Positions 46,694 to 57,126 of a stretch of DNA of 58,326 nucleotides are shown here, one piece after another. The position numbers and the translations under genes were made by a program. Numbering within the stretch: the stretch's first letter is position 1; each line of letters opens with the position of its first letter. The stretch is taken from positions 1 through 58,326 of the forward strand of contig CACXCB010000282.1 of NCBI GenBank assembly GCA_902766005.1, read 5' to 3'. Source of the DNA: an uncultured Erysipelotrichaceae bacterium (lineage in GTDB: Bacteria; Bacillota_I; Bacilli_A; Erysipelotrichales; Erysipelotrichaceae). The notes beneath the pieces were generated by a model that made no database searches, was not told the origin of the DNA, and worked only from the letters and a program-made list of their open reading frames with translations.

Positions 46694-48697
46694 TTATCCA
46701 CCTCTGATCTCATCCATTCTTCCCTTTACACTGTCAATCATGGCACTGTAATCCGGATGATCCATATGTTCTATCATGTATAATGCATCTTTCCTGGCCG
46801 TATTTACAATGCCCGAATCCTCGATGACATTGCCCAGTATAAAGTCAGGTATGCCGCTTTGCCTCGTACCAAGTATATCACCCGGCCCCCTCAATCGTAA
46901 ATCTTCATATGAAATTTCAAAACCGTCATTTGAATTGACAAGCACGTTCAAACGCTGTTTTACTTTGTCGTCCTGATTACCGCTGAGCAGCCAGCAGTAT
47001 CCCTGGCTCGATCCTCTTTGAATTCTGCCGCGCAGCTGATGCAATTGCGACAGGCCGAAACGGTCTGCATCATATATAATCATTCCTGTTGCATTGACTA
47101 CATTCATGCCGACTTCGACAACGGTCGTACATACCAGGACCTGTATTTCATTGGCATAGAACCGGTCCATTACCTCCTGCTTGTGCTCGCTGCTCATCTT
47201 CCCATGCAAAATTCCGGTTTTATACGGAGCAAACAGTTTGGAAAGCGTCTCTGCCGTATCATATACATTTCTGGCATCGTAATCCTCATTTTCTTCTACA
47301 GCAGCACAGATGACATACAACTGTTTTCCATCTTTCAGCAGCTGCTGAACATCTGTTAACACTGTACGGAAACTGTTTTCAGGAATATATTTTGTCACAG
47401 GTATTCTTCTGCCTGAAGGCAATGTTTCAATCGTAGAAACATCCATATCACCGAATAACGTGGAAGCCAGGGTTCTTGGGATCGGAGTTGCACTCAAGAG
47501 CAGAAAATCTACATTTTCTCCTTTTTTGCGCAGAGCATTTCTTTGGGCTACGCCAAATCGCTGCTGCTCATCCGTAACAACCATCCCCAGTTTACTGAAA
47601 TGTATTGTGTCCTGAATGATACTGTGCGTACCGATCAGGATATCGACATTCCCCTCTTCCGTCTCTTTCGCAATTCTTCTTTTTTCCGCAGCAGACAAGC
47701 CGGAATACAATACTTCAATATGGATATCTGTATTTTTAAGCAGTCCCTGCAGGGAAACAAAATGCTGTTGGGCAAGGATTTCCGTCGGTGCAAGCAGAGC
47801 GGACTGGTATCCTGCTGTAACGCAGGCATAAAGGCCTAATGCGGCAACCGCCGTCTTTCCGCAGCCGACATCTCCCTGAATCAGCCTGTACATCGGCTTT
47901 GTCGAAGTCAGATCTTTCAAGATATCATTGAAGGCATCTACCTGGCCCTTTGTCAGACGGAAAGGGAGAGATCCGATGACTTCACGGATTTTATCCATAT
48001 CCACTCTTCGAGGATTTTTCAAAGCTGTTGTATCTTCGTTCTTCATCCAATGCAAGGCGATGAAGAAACGCAGGAATTCCTCATACTTTAAAGTCCTGAC
48101 TGCGAGTTTGACATCATTTTCATTTTCAGGAAAATGAATTCTTCTTAAAGCATCACTTTTGCGCAAAAGCTTATATTTCCGCAAGAATTCTTCAGGCATT
48201 TCATCCTCGATATCATTTTCCTTGACTTCAAATACCCTTTCGATACATGCGCGTATAGTCCTTTGCTGGATGTTTGCCTTTGTGCTGTAGACAGGTGTAA
48301 TCAAATCATGCTCGGCGATCGGTTTTGTATCATAAGTTGTTGCGGTAATCTTATCCCTTCCGTTATAAATACCCTGAATGGTAACAATCTGGTTCAGTGT
48401 TAGCTGATTTGCCCAGGGACGGTTAAAAATTGTTACTTTGAATACTCTGTCAAATGCCATGACCTCAAAATTGGTTGTGGACATTTTTCCATGCCGCCAG
48501 GTTCTTGCGGTCTTGACAACTTCCCCTTCAAAAGCAACCTTCTGTTTTTCCTTCCAGGTGTCAAATGGTTTTGTATTCAAGATATCATAGCGAAACGGGT
48601 AATAGGACAGCAATTCGTCATCCGTATGTATTCCCAATGCCTCCATCGCTTCAATTCTTTTCGGTGTGAGCTTAAAACGCCTGTCTGTCAATTCCAT
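46694..48697 (-). CDS. recG: ATP-dependent DNA helicase RecG
   Basis: A 667-residue superfamily 2 helicase that rescues stalled forks. The wedge OB domain lies at about 60-150. Helicase motif I is GDVGCGKT; motif II reads DEQQRFG where most RecG have DEQHRFG, a mild His-to-Gln change. Motifs III (SATPIPRT) and VI (QLRGRIQRG) are complete. The start ATG has no ribosome site; a strong extended -10 box ends 6 bases upstream, so the message may be leaderless. Confidence 0.96.
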   Translation of the reverse strand: MELTDRRFKLTPKRIEAMEALGIHTDDELLSYYPFRYDILNTKPFDTWKEKQKVAFEGEVVKTARTWRHGKMSTTNFEVMAFDRVFKVTIFNRPWANQLTLNQIVTIQGIYNGRDKITATTYDTKPIAEHDLITPVYSTKANIQQRTIRACIERVFEVKENDIEDEMPEEFLRKYKLLRKSDALRRIHFPENENDVKLAVRTLKYEEFLRFFIALHWMKNEDTTALKNPRRVDMDKIREVIGSLPFRLTKGQVDAFNDILKDLTSTKPMYRLIQGDVGCGKTAVAALGLYACVTAGYQSALLAPTEILAQQHFVSLQGLLKNTDIHIEVLYSGLSAAEKRRIAKETEEGNVDILIGTHSIIQDTIHFSKLGMVVTDEQQRFGVAQRNALRKKGENVDFLLLSATPIPRTLASTLFGDMDVSTIETLPSGRRIPVTKYIPENSFRTVLTDVQQLLKDGKQLYVICAAVEENEDYDARNVYDTAETLSKLFAPYKTGILHGKMSSEHKQEVMDRFYANEIQVLVCTTVVEVGMNVVNATGMIIYDADRFGLSQLHQLRGRIQRGSSQGYCWLLSGNQDDKVKQRLNVLVNSNDGFEISYEDLRLRGPGDILGTRQSGIPDFILGNVIEDSGIVNTARKDALYMIEHMDHPDYSAMIDSVKGRMDEIRGG

Positions 48698-48703
48698 GCA
48701 GAA

Positions 48704-48712
48704 ATTATATCA
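48704..48712 (-). promoter_or_regulatory. Extended -10 promoter placing the recG transcript start at its ATG
   Basis: TGA-TATAAT (minus strand) ends 6 bases before the recG ATG. No -35 box stands at 16-18 bases; a poor CTGACG is 20 bases away. The layout matches the one at the SRAP gene. Confidence 0.55.
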
Positions 48713-48714
48713 CA

Positions 48715-50103
48715 TTATTTCCTTTTTCCCGTCAGTATATCCCCTACAATCAGGCCATTGGCAGCCGCTTGGGAAAGGCTTCTCGTAAATCCTGCACCGT
48801 CTCCCAGAGCGTAAATACCCTTTGCCTGTTTCAGTTCGAAATTCTCACAATCCGGTCTTGCACTGTAATATTTGCATTCAACCCCATACAGCAATGTATC
48901 ATAGTTTGCCGTACCCGGAGCCACATGATTCAAAGCCTGCAATGTCTCAACGATATTGTCAAGCTGTCTTTTCGGCATGCATAAAGACAAATCGCCCGGT
49001 ACTGCATCCAATGTCGGGCGTACGGTGCTCTGCTTAATGCGGGAAGCGGTTGTTCTGCGGCCGTCCATCAGGTCCCCAAGCCTTTGTACAAGAACATATC
49101 CGCCGCTGATCTTATTTGCCAAGCTTGCAACATACCTTGCATACTCCACCGGCTGATCAAATGGCTCGGTAAAAAAAGTGCTGCATAACAGGGCAAAGTT
49201 CGAATTATCCGATTGCTTTGCCTTATCTTTATAGGAGTGTCCGTTAACCGTTAATACGCCGTCACTGTTTTCTGTCACTACATATCCCCTTTCATTGAAA
49301 CAGAACATGCGCGTCACATCCCCGTAATGACCGCCTTTATATAAAATTTTAGGCTCATAAATTCTGGAGGAAAAGTGTTCCCAGATCTGATACGGAAGTT
49401 CTACCCTGACACCGATATCAACCTGATTATTCGTCTTTCTGATTTTGTTTCTGTTGCACCAGTCATCAAACATTCTGTTACCGATTCTGCCTACCGCAAA
49501 AACGATTTTATCACCATATACTTCTTTTTCTTTTCCGTTCTGCGTAAAGAAAACTTTATGATCATTTTTATCGACATCATGAACAATGGCTAATGTCTCA
49601 ATCTGAATTTGATCCGAGATCTTATGAATCAGGTTTAACATGGTGCCGTAATTGGCATCCGTCCCCAGATGTTTGACTTCTGCCTGCTGCATATGCAGAT
49701 CATAATGCAGACACAATGTTTTTAATTCATCATCCGGCATATAGCGCTCATCATCCGCACCGCATTCCATGAGAATATGATCCGCCTGATGGATATACTC
49801 CAGTACTTCTTCAGCATCCATCACCGCAGGCAGCCAGCCCCCGTATTCGGTTGTAATATTATACTTGCCATCGGAAAAAGCACCGGCACCTGCCATGCCT
49901 TCCATAATTGCACATGGCTTGCACTTCACACACTTTTGCACTTTTCCTTCTAATATCGGACACTTTCTGTCTTCTAATGCCTTTCCTCTTTCAAGGATCA
50001 GAACGGATAAATCTTTATTATTTTCGATTAAACGCCATGCACACATCAGGCCGCCGATACCGCCGCCGATAATCACGACGTCATATTTTTCTTTCAGATC
50101 CAT
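48715..50103 (-). CDS. FAD-dependent dehydrogenase, COG2509 type
   Basis: A 462-residue flavoprotein of the uncharacterised COG2509 family. A Rossmann FAD site GGGIGG is at 13-18; a cysteine-rich segment CPILEGKVQKCVKCKPC (about 48-64) is followed by GMAGAGAFSDGKYN, a family hallmark. A second dinucleotide element FAVGRIGN and the C-terminal GDGAGFTRSLSQAAANG close the FAD site. Substrate unknown. It starts 3 bases after the HAD phosphatase gene, so it is co-transcribed with it. Confidence 0.88.
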   Translation of the reverse strand: MDLKEKYDVVIIGGGIGGLMCAWRLIENNKDLSVLILERGKALEDRKCPILEGKVQKCVKCKPCAIMEGMAGAGAFSDGKYNITTEYGGWLPAVMDAEEVLEYIHQADHILMECGADDERYMPDDELKTLCLHYDLHMQQAEVKHLGTDANYGTMLNLIHKISDQIQIETLAIVHDVDKNDHKVFFTQNGKEKEVYGDKIVFAVGRIGNRMFDDWCNRNKIRKTNNQVDIGVRVELPYQIWEHFSSRIYEPKILYKGGHYGDVTRMFCFNERGYVVTENSDGVLTVNGHSYKDKAKQSDNSNFALLCSTFFTEPFDQPVEYARYVASLANKISGGYVLVQRLGDLMDGRRTTASRIKQSTVRPTLDAVPGDLSLCMPKRQLDNIVETLQALNHVAPGTANYDTLLYGVECKYYSARPDCENFELKQAKGIYALGDGAGFTRSLSQAAANGLIVGDILTGKRK

Positions 50104-50106
50104 AAT

Positions 50107-50673
50107 TTACTTCCTTTCCGGCCATTTGATCAATTTATCTCCTTTGACAAGAAATGCTTCTTTGGCAATTTCTGCAAGAGGACTGTCGGAAAGAGAATCC
50201 GAATAGAATGATTCAATTATGCCGTCTTTGAACATTTCATAGAATCTTCTGACTTTCTCTTTCCCATGGCAGTTCAAGCCATTATATTTTCCGGTTTTCA
50301 TATCCACATCACTGGCCATGCATACGGTGATGCCCGTCTTTTTGCAGAAAGAGGAAATCAGAAATTGAGGCGACGCGGAAATAACCACGTCATCTTCTTT
50401 CTGTGCATCCTTGTACCATTGCTTGACATGATCCAGATGAGAAGAGGTAAAATCATCCACAGCCCGGTCCATATCCTTCACAAAGACAAACATGTGATAC
50501 AGGTTCTGTTTAAATGTCAGTTTCGGCATGATCCTTACACCGTATAACAGTCCGCAAACCGCTGTGCGGGGAATGCTGATCAAAGTCATCGGATAGTTTT
50601 TATACAAATATAAGACAAATCCAAATGTGGAATCTCCTCTGTAAATTGTATTATCCCAATCGTATACATTCAT
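50107..50673 (-). CDS. HAD-IB family phosphatase (SerB-like)
   Basis: A 188-residue HAD hydrolase. Motif I is YDWDNT (Asp5 nucleophile, Asp7), motif II is ISAS (Ser99), motif III Lys in CHGKEK near 138, motif IV YSDSLSDSP (Asp159/Asp163). The pattern and the phrase 'CMASDVDMKTGKYNG' match the phosphoserine-phosphatase-like HAD-IB group, often acting on small phosphomonoesters. It overlaps the 176-residue gene by 4 bases and precedes the COG2509 flavoprotein gene. Confidence 0.88.
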   Translation of the reverse strand: MNVYDWDNTIYRGDSTFGFVLYLYKNYPMTLISIPRTAVCGLLYGVRIMPKLTFKQNLYHMFVFVKDMDRAVDDFTSSHLDHVKQWYKDAQKEDDVVISASPQFLISSFCKKTGITVCMASDVDMKTGKYNGLNCHGKEKVRRFYEMFKDGIIESFYSDSLSDSPLAEIAKEAFLVKGDKLIKWPERK

Positions 50674-51200
50674 AGTTTTCTGTCCTTTATAAGATATACA
50701 TCTCCATAGGTTGCCGCATCATCTGCCATGCCGGGATATTCCGAAAGCGAAAGAGTGTATTTCTCTTTTGTCTCGATATCTTTAAAATGATGCTTTCCGA
50801 TTTCTTGAAATAAACGGATATTGTGTTCATGACAATATGCATACAGTTCCTCATTTACATCGCCGCTGATAACCATAATTGTGTTATTCTCCGGTATATA
50901 AAGCAGCGGACTGACAGAGAGAAACAAAGAGATTTGGTTTCCCCTCAGCCATTGAAAACAATCCACATACATTTCAAGTGCTTTTTTTATATCAGCATTT
51001 TCCCGGACGATAAACCAGTTATATCCGGTTTCGTTCCTTGCTTCATCCAGTTGATGATCTTCCTCTTCAAAGGGCTTTTTTATGTCATATGGCAATGCCA
51101 TTTCATATAGCGCTTTGATCTTTTGCATGCCTTCTTCTTTTTCCGTATCCTTTCTGTCATTCACTTCCGGCTCTTTCTTGTTCTTAAATAATGAAAACAT
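50670..51200 (-). CDS. Uncharacterised 176-residue protein of the SseB-repeat cassette
   Basis: A soluble, acidic protein. Its first residues (MFSLFKNKKEPE) resemble the start of the decayed reading frame directly upstream (LFSLFEKPEEE), which suggests related genes. The body (about 45-176) alternates strands and helices, with 'YCHEHNIRLFQEIGKHHF' and an ending 'YGDVYLIKDRKL'. I recognise no domain. GGGAGGGG 3-8 bases before the ATG is a strong ribosome site. It heads the run 176 aa-HAD-COG2509. Confidence 0.75.
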   Translation of the reverse strand: MFSLFKNKKEPEVNDRKDTEKEEGMQKIKALYEMALPYDIKKPFEEEDHQLDEARNETGYNWFIVRENADIKKALEMYVDCFQWLRGNQISLFLSVSPLLYIPENNTIMVISGDVNEELYAYCHEHNIRLFQEIGKHHFKDIETKEKYTLSLSEYPGMADDAATYGDVYLIKDRKL

Positions 51201-51212
51201 ATACCCCTCCCT

Positions 51213-51490
51213 TTATGCTCTGTAAGGATGTTTTTGCTTTTCGGTCCTATGCCATTTATTTTTTAACAGCATATCCTGTTTTGCATTAGCATGACTTGTA
51301 TCTTTGTGATACCGGTATGGATTTTCTCAAAACCATCTGCAAATATTTCCCATACAGCTCTGCTTCATCCCATTTCTTCACAATTCTCGAAATGAGAAGA
51401 TATGATACTCCATATAGATATCTTTACTTTCCTAGATCCGTCTCTTTTTTGCCTTCCTCTTCCGGTTTTTCAAAAAGTGAAAACAGATTT
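51213..51490 (-). pseudogene. Decayed fragment related to the SseB-repeat gene
   Basis: Translation in shifting frames gives LFSLFEKPEEEGKKETD, then a stop, then ISRIVKKWDEAELYGKYLQM, then after one shift EKIHTGITKIQ, then after another NAKQDMLLKNKWHRTEKQ. These align with the C-terminus of the protein encoded just upstream (SEIVKIWDEAEW; FVEYLQMI; EKSHTDISKIQ; AKAEHDMLFRCKWNTEQKQ), with about 32 codons deleted. The opening resembles the start of the downstream 176-residue gene. It is therefore a broken, internally deleted paralogue left between them. Confidence 0.8.
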
Positions 51491-54398
51491 ATCTTTCTTC
51501 GGAGCTATACAGATGCGGCTGTTTCTGTTCTGTATTCCATTTGCATCTGAACAGCATGTCATGTTCCGCTTTGGCATATGCCTGTATTTTGGAAATATCC
51601 GTATGTGATTTTTCCGCTATCATCTGCAGGTATTCCACAAACAGCTCTCCACCGCCATATCGTGATAAACGGAACAATTCTTCAAACACTTCATCTTTTA
51701 CAGTATCACTGTTATTTTTCAGATTGGTATAACGCCATTCCGCTTCGTCCCAGATCTTGACAATTTCCGAACACAGGAACATCTGATGATCAATGTAATA
51801 ATTCTTGCTTTGCGGTAACAGTTCTGTCTGCATATTGAAACAGTTGGTCATGATGTATCCCTGATCACAAAGCGGACCAACATGATCTGATTTGAGAATC
51901 ATCAATTCAAACAGAAACAGATTTTCAGCTTCATTTTCATTGAATCCGATCTCTTTCAGTCTTCTGCAGTATTCGGTTTTATAGGCTTCTTCATGTGTCT
52001 TCTTATATCTTGCCACAAGTTGTCCGCTCATCAGGTTGGCACATTTTTTAATCGGATCATCTGAAACCGGGCTTATAGGTACATCATTTTCGAAAGTCTG
52101 GTTGATGATGCCGGGGCCAAGAATTACTCCGGCGCATTCTCTTGAAGCATTTCTTGCTTCTTCAAAGCTGATGACACCCACATGGATCGTATTCATCATG
52201 GAGGTTAATGTTTCATAGCTGATAAATAAAGGCACATACTGTTTCCCGGTAGAAACATTCTGCAGTAAACGGATATGCATCATTTTGTCACTTGCCTTGG
52301 TGGCAGGATGATAATTTGCGGGAATCTGATCCAGGCTGAAAATCTTCTTTCCCTGGGCAGCCATCATACCGGCTTTGGGATAAAAATGCATATTGTAATC
52401 CGGTTCCTCTAATTTTGTGGATTCATTTTCATCATCATAAATGATCGGTACCATGAAGAGATCCTCCGCCAGATTTACAGTGATTTTATGTATACCAATA
52501 TACTCCCTTTCCTGATCGAGCTGCTGCTCATATTTCTTTCTCTTTGCGGTATCATTACAGTCATCCAGAATTGCTTGGATGTATACTTTATTCAGAAAGA
52601 ATGTTTCCCTTCCCGGATTGATAACGATCCCTTCCAGTGTTTCATCTGCTGCTACTTCTTTATAAGCAGTCATCAAAAGATTATAAGAAGTTTTATATGT
52701 TTCTTCCGGTTTTTTATTTTTTTCAAAAGCAAAATGATCGGTGAACAAAGCCAGATATCTCTTATTGCGAGGATCATTAAAAGTTCTGAAAGCAATCTTT
52801 TCCTGCTCGGCTTCTTTATAGGTAATGGTATACAATTCTGTCATCGCCAGCATACACCAGATATTATGGTAAAGACTGTTCTCGAAACCTTTGTGATTGC
52901 CATGCATTTTATAAGAACGGATATCCTGCAGAATGAAAGGATGAATCATGCCGAATGTATGCAGTCCTTTTATGTCAAATATTTTCTGCATATCCTTCAG
53001 AGAAAGCTTTTTCTCTGCCTGTAAGTGCATAACAGCACCTTCATAGCCGCATGCCAGGCATTCACTGATGAATTCCTTCTGTTGATCAACTGGTATCCTT
53101 TGCACTTTTGTATCTGTCAGTTTGTATTTTAACTGATATAAGGTTGCATGACTCTCTTCCGCAAACAAATGGAAAACTTTACCCTCATCATGTGGTGTAT
53201 TATAGGAAGGATCGATCAACACATACAGATCAAAAGATCCAAGGTTATCCATAGTCTGTTCTTCCCTAAAGTGCAATGCAGTGACCTCAGCAGATGGATG
53301 GATTTCCTCTTTTTCCTTTTTGATCATACCGGAATAATGCGCTATGAATTCCGGTTTGTCTTTTTCTTTGTAGATTCTTTCCAGGAGTGACTTATCCAGT
53401 TTGAATTCCTCTCTACCGGGATTGATCATGATTCCTTCGAATGAATTGTCTTTTTTGATATCCTTATACACATCCATCAAAAGGTTCGGAAAAGATGCAC
53501 TGTCAGGATTACGACGCATATATTGCATCATCGCAAACTGATCGGTAAATAAAGCCTTCCACTTTTGCCCATTCGGCATTTGGGCATTGATGATTTCAAT
53601 AACCTTTTTACCATTTCTTTCCTCAAGAGGAACCAGAAGAACAGCTTCACACAGAAGACATCCGATTTCATAATGAAGAAGATCCTTTTCTATCTTCATC
53701 GCAACTGTTGCCTGTTTCGGGAATCTGTACATCTGATAATCCGTATGAATAAACCGATGGATCTTTTGGACAATCATCGGATGAACAACACCGCAATTGT
53801 CCAATGTCGGAAAGGAAACATATTCCCTGAATTCATCCAGTGTCATTTTTTCTTCATGGTCAAGATATACTCTTGCCTCTTTATAACCGCAAACCATGCA
53901 GGAAGAAAGCAGCATGGGAAGGGATTCCTTTACCCATGCACCGGTATACAATGCCGTATCATTCAGCTCTGCAGTTTTTGCATCAGCATCTTCCTTTCTG
54001 GCGAAAAGATAAAAGACTCCGTTTTCCTGCAAAGGCATTTCCAGATGATTTACCATGACCGTATAAAGCGTAAACTTTCCAAGATTTGCTTTGGTCATCG
54101 GAACAGTTTCCTCTTTAGGCATCACAGGAACTCCCTTTTTGATTCTTTGTATCTCTTTTTTCACCGGTGCACGTTTGGGATTGGTCTTAAACAATTCACC
54201 ATCCACGGAAATGATCATCCGGTATCCAAGATATGCCAAACCAAAGAAAACCAGTCCGTCCATCAGTAATGCCAGTAATAAGGTTACGGAAAAAGCTGTA
54301 AATAAAGACTGGAAGAAAGTAATAACCATAGCAACACAGCCTATACCTCCGAAAAACAGCAAAATATACCCGATGACCTTTTTTATTTTATTCCACAT
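51489..54398 (-). CDS. Membrane-anchored multi-domain protein with repeated SseB-like modules
   Basis: A 969-residue protein with two N-terminal membrane helices (about 8-30 and 35-63) and a large cytoplasmic part. Two copies of a module of unknown fold (about 106-225 and 385-505; shared LG.F.LY, C..CGY and V/MIHPxIxQ) each precede an SseB-like domain (about 236-345 and 506-612; shared ALFTD..AF, LLM.xYK, EGIxINPGRE.F.L). A third, divergent SseB-like domain covers about 638-773 (ILGPGIINQTF). A helical tail (775-969) has its relative in the neighbouring pseudogene. SseB-family domains are poorly understood. ATG 54398 follows GGAGGAATATC. I do not know its function. Confidence 0.8.
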   Translation of the reverse strand: MWNKIKKVIGYILLFFGGIGCVAMVITFFQSLFTAFSVTLLLALLMDGLVFFGLAYLGYRMIISVDGELFKTNPKRAPVKKEIQRIKKGVPVMPKEETVPMTKANLGKFTLYTVMVNHLEMPLQENGVFYLFARKEDADAKTAELNDTALYTGAWVKESLPMLLSSCMVCGYKEARVYLDHEEKMTLDEFREYVSFPTLDNCGVVHPMIVQKIHRFIHTDYQMYRFPKQATVAMKIEKDLLHYEIGCLLCEAVLLVPLEERNGKKVIEIINAQMPNGQKWKALFTDQFAMMQYMRRNPDSASFPNLLMDVYKDIKKDNSFEGIMINPGREEFKLDKSLLERIYKEKDKPEFIAHYSGMIKKEKEEIHPSAEVTALHFREEQTMDNLGSFDLYVLIDPSYNTPHDEGKVFHLFAEESHATLYQLKYKLTDTKVQRIPVDQQKEFISECLACGYEGAVMHLQAEKKLSLKDMQKIFDIKGLHTFGMIHPFILQDIRSYKMHGNHKGFENSLYHNIWCMLAMTELYTITYKEAEQEKIAFRTFNDPRNKRYLALFTDHFAFEKNKKPEETYKTSYNLLMTAYKEVAADETLEGIVINPGRETFFLNKVYIQAILDDCNDTAKRKKYEQQLDQEREYIGIHKITVNLAEDLFMVPIIYDDENESTKLEEPDYNMHFYPKAGMMAAQGKKIFSLDQIPANYHPATKASDKMMHIRLLQNVSTGKQYVPLFISYETLTSMMNTIHVGVISFEEARNASRECAGVILGPGIINQTFENDVPISPVSDDPIKKCANLMSGQLVARYKKTHEEAYKTEYCRRLKEIGFNENEAENLFLFELMILKSDHVGPLCDQGYIMTNCFNMQTELLPQSKNYYIDHQMFLCSEIVKIWDEAEWRYTNLKNNSDTVKDEVFEELFRLSRYGGGELFVEYLQMIAEKSHTDISKIQAYAKAEHDMLFRCKWNTEQKQPHLYSSEER

Positions 54399-54470
54399 GA
54401 TATTCCTCCGAAAGAAGACATAACTCCATGCATTATTATACAACGAAACAAGACGATCACACCAAAAGAA

Positions 54471-54493
54471 AACCATCCTTGCGGATGGTTAGC
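54471..54493 (-). terminator. groESL terminator
   Basis: AACCATCC (54471-54478) pairs with GGATGGTT (54483-54490); a TTCTTTT run follows on the minus strand. Confidence 0.85.
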
Positions 54494-54499
54494 CTTTGA

Positions 54500-56412
<1,913 letters not shown>

Positions 56413-56425
56413 AATAGCCTCCTTT

Positions 56426-56452
56426 TTAGCACTCTGATGGAGTGTTTGCTAA
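56426..56452. promoter_or_regulatory. CIRCE element, downstream copy
   Basis: TTAGCACTC, 9 bases, then GTTTGCTAA: two mismatches in the right arm against the consensus GAGTGCTAA. It lies in the leader just before the groES ribosome site, so HrcA here would block early elongation or act on the RNA. Confidence 0.75.
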
Positions 56453-56463
56453 TTGCATATATT

Positions 56464-56492
56464 ATTGTATTCACTTGTTAGCACCCTGTCAA
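56464..56492 (-). promoter_or_regulatory. groES promoter
   Basis: Consensus TTGACA (56487-56492) and TACAAT (56464-56469) with a 17-base spacer, a sigma-A type promoter. The -35 box lies inside the upstream CIRCE. Confidence 0.8.
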
Positions 56493-56504
56493 GGCAAGTG
56501 CTAA
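56478..56504. promoter_or_regulatory. CIRCE element, upstream copy
   Basis: TTAGCACCC, 9 bases, then AAGTGCTAA, near-consensus HrcA operator covering the -35 box of the groES promoter. hrcA and dnaK are not in the window. Confidence 0.88.
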
Positions 56505-56519
56505 AACTTTTTCTGATTT

Positions 56520-57083
56520 TTATCGTGTTTCTTTATTGTATTCCTCAAGAAAAGAAAGCATGAATTCATGTCTTACTTCGGCCAGTCTTTTCGCTGTTTC
56601 CGTATTCATTTCATCTTTTAAAAGCAATAGTTTTTCATCAAAATGCTTCAGTGTTTCTTCAAGAGACCTGCCCTTTTCGCCACCGTAGGCAAATGTTCTT
56701 GCGATGCCAATTGCGCCGATCGCATCCAGCCTGTCGGCATCCTGTACGATCTTTCCCTCTATGGTTGAAGGCTTTTTTCCACGGTTCTGACTGAAAGAGA
56801 CGGAATTGACAGCCTCAATGATTTTTTCTGTTTTTTCCGGATCAACACCGTTATTTTCCAGAAACCTTCTTGCATTGGCATTGTTTACTGTATGGAACAG
56901 TTTGTGGTCATCTGCATCATGCAGTAAAGCTGCAAGACAAACAATTTCCATATCACATTGTTCTTTTCGGGCAATCATCAAAGCATTATGATAAACATGC
57001 ATGGTATGATCTGCATCATGTCCGCCATAGTTGTTTTTAAACAATTCCTGAATATAGTTTTTTGCTTCCTCAATAATATCCAT
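56520..57083 (-). CDS. HD-domain phosphohydrolase (YedJ type)
   Basis: A 187-residue metal-dependent HD phosphohydrolase. Ligands are visible: His26 (GHDADHTMHVYHNA region), His55-Asp56 (LLHDADDH) and the YedJ-like QDADRLDAIGAIG at 114-126. Substrates in this family are unclear, probably a nucleotide or phosphomonoester. ATG 57083 follows AAAGGAAATC. It lies after the ptb terminator and immediately upstream of the CIRCE/groES promoter. Confidence 0.9.
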   Translation of the reverse strand: MDIIEEAKNYIQELFKNNYGGHDADHTMHVYHNALMIARKEQCDMEIVCLAALLHDADDHKLFHTVNNANARRFLENNGVDPEKTEKIIEAVNSVSFSQNRGKKPSTIEGKIVQDADRLDAIGAIGIARTFAYGGEKGRSLEETLKHFDEKLLLLKDEMNTETAKRLAEVRHEFMLSFLEEYNKETR

Positions 57084-57098
57084 AAGATTTCCTTTCAC

Positions 57099-57126
57099 CA
57101 AAAGAAGTCCTGTTTCAAGGACTTCT
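57099..57126 (-). terminator. ptb terminator
   Basis: AGAAGTCC (57103-57110) pairs with GGACTTCT (57119-57126), with TTTT after it on the minus strand. It overlaps the ptb stop and stands 19 bases before the HD gene start, so that gene depends on read-through or an unseen promoter. Confidence 0.8.

Noticed and set aside
48727..48735. CTGACG as a -35 box for recG
   Set aside because: It is 20 bases from the -10 box and a poor match; the TGn extended -10 explains the promoter better.
48715..50103. Fumarate reductase or L-aspartate oxidase
   Set aside because: The cysteine-rich CVKCKPC segment and GAGAFSDGK block match the COG2509 group, and the substrate motifs of those oxidases are not visible.
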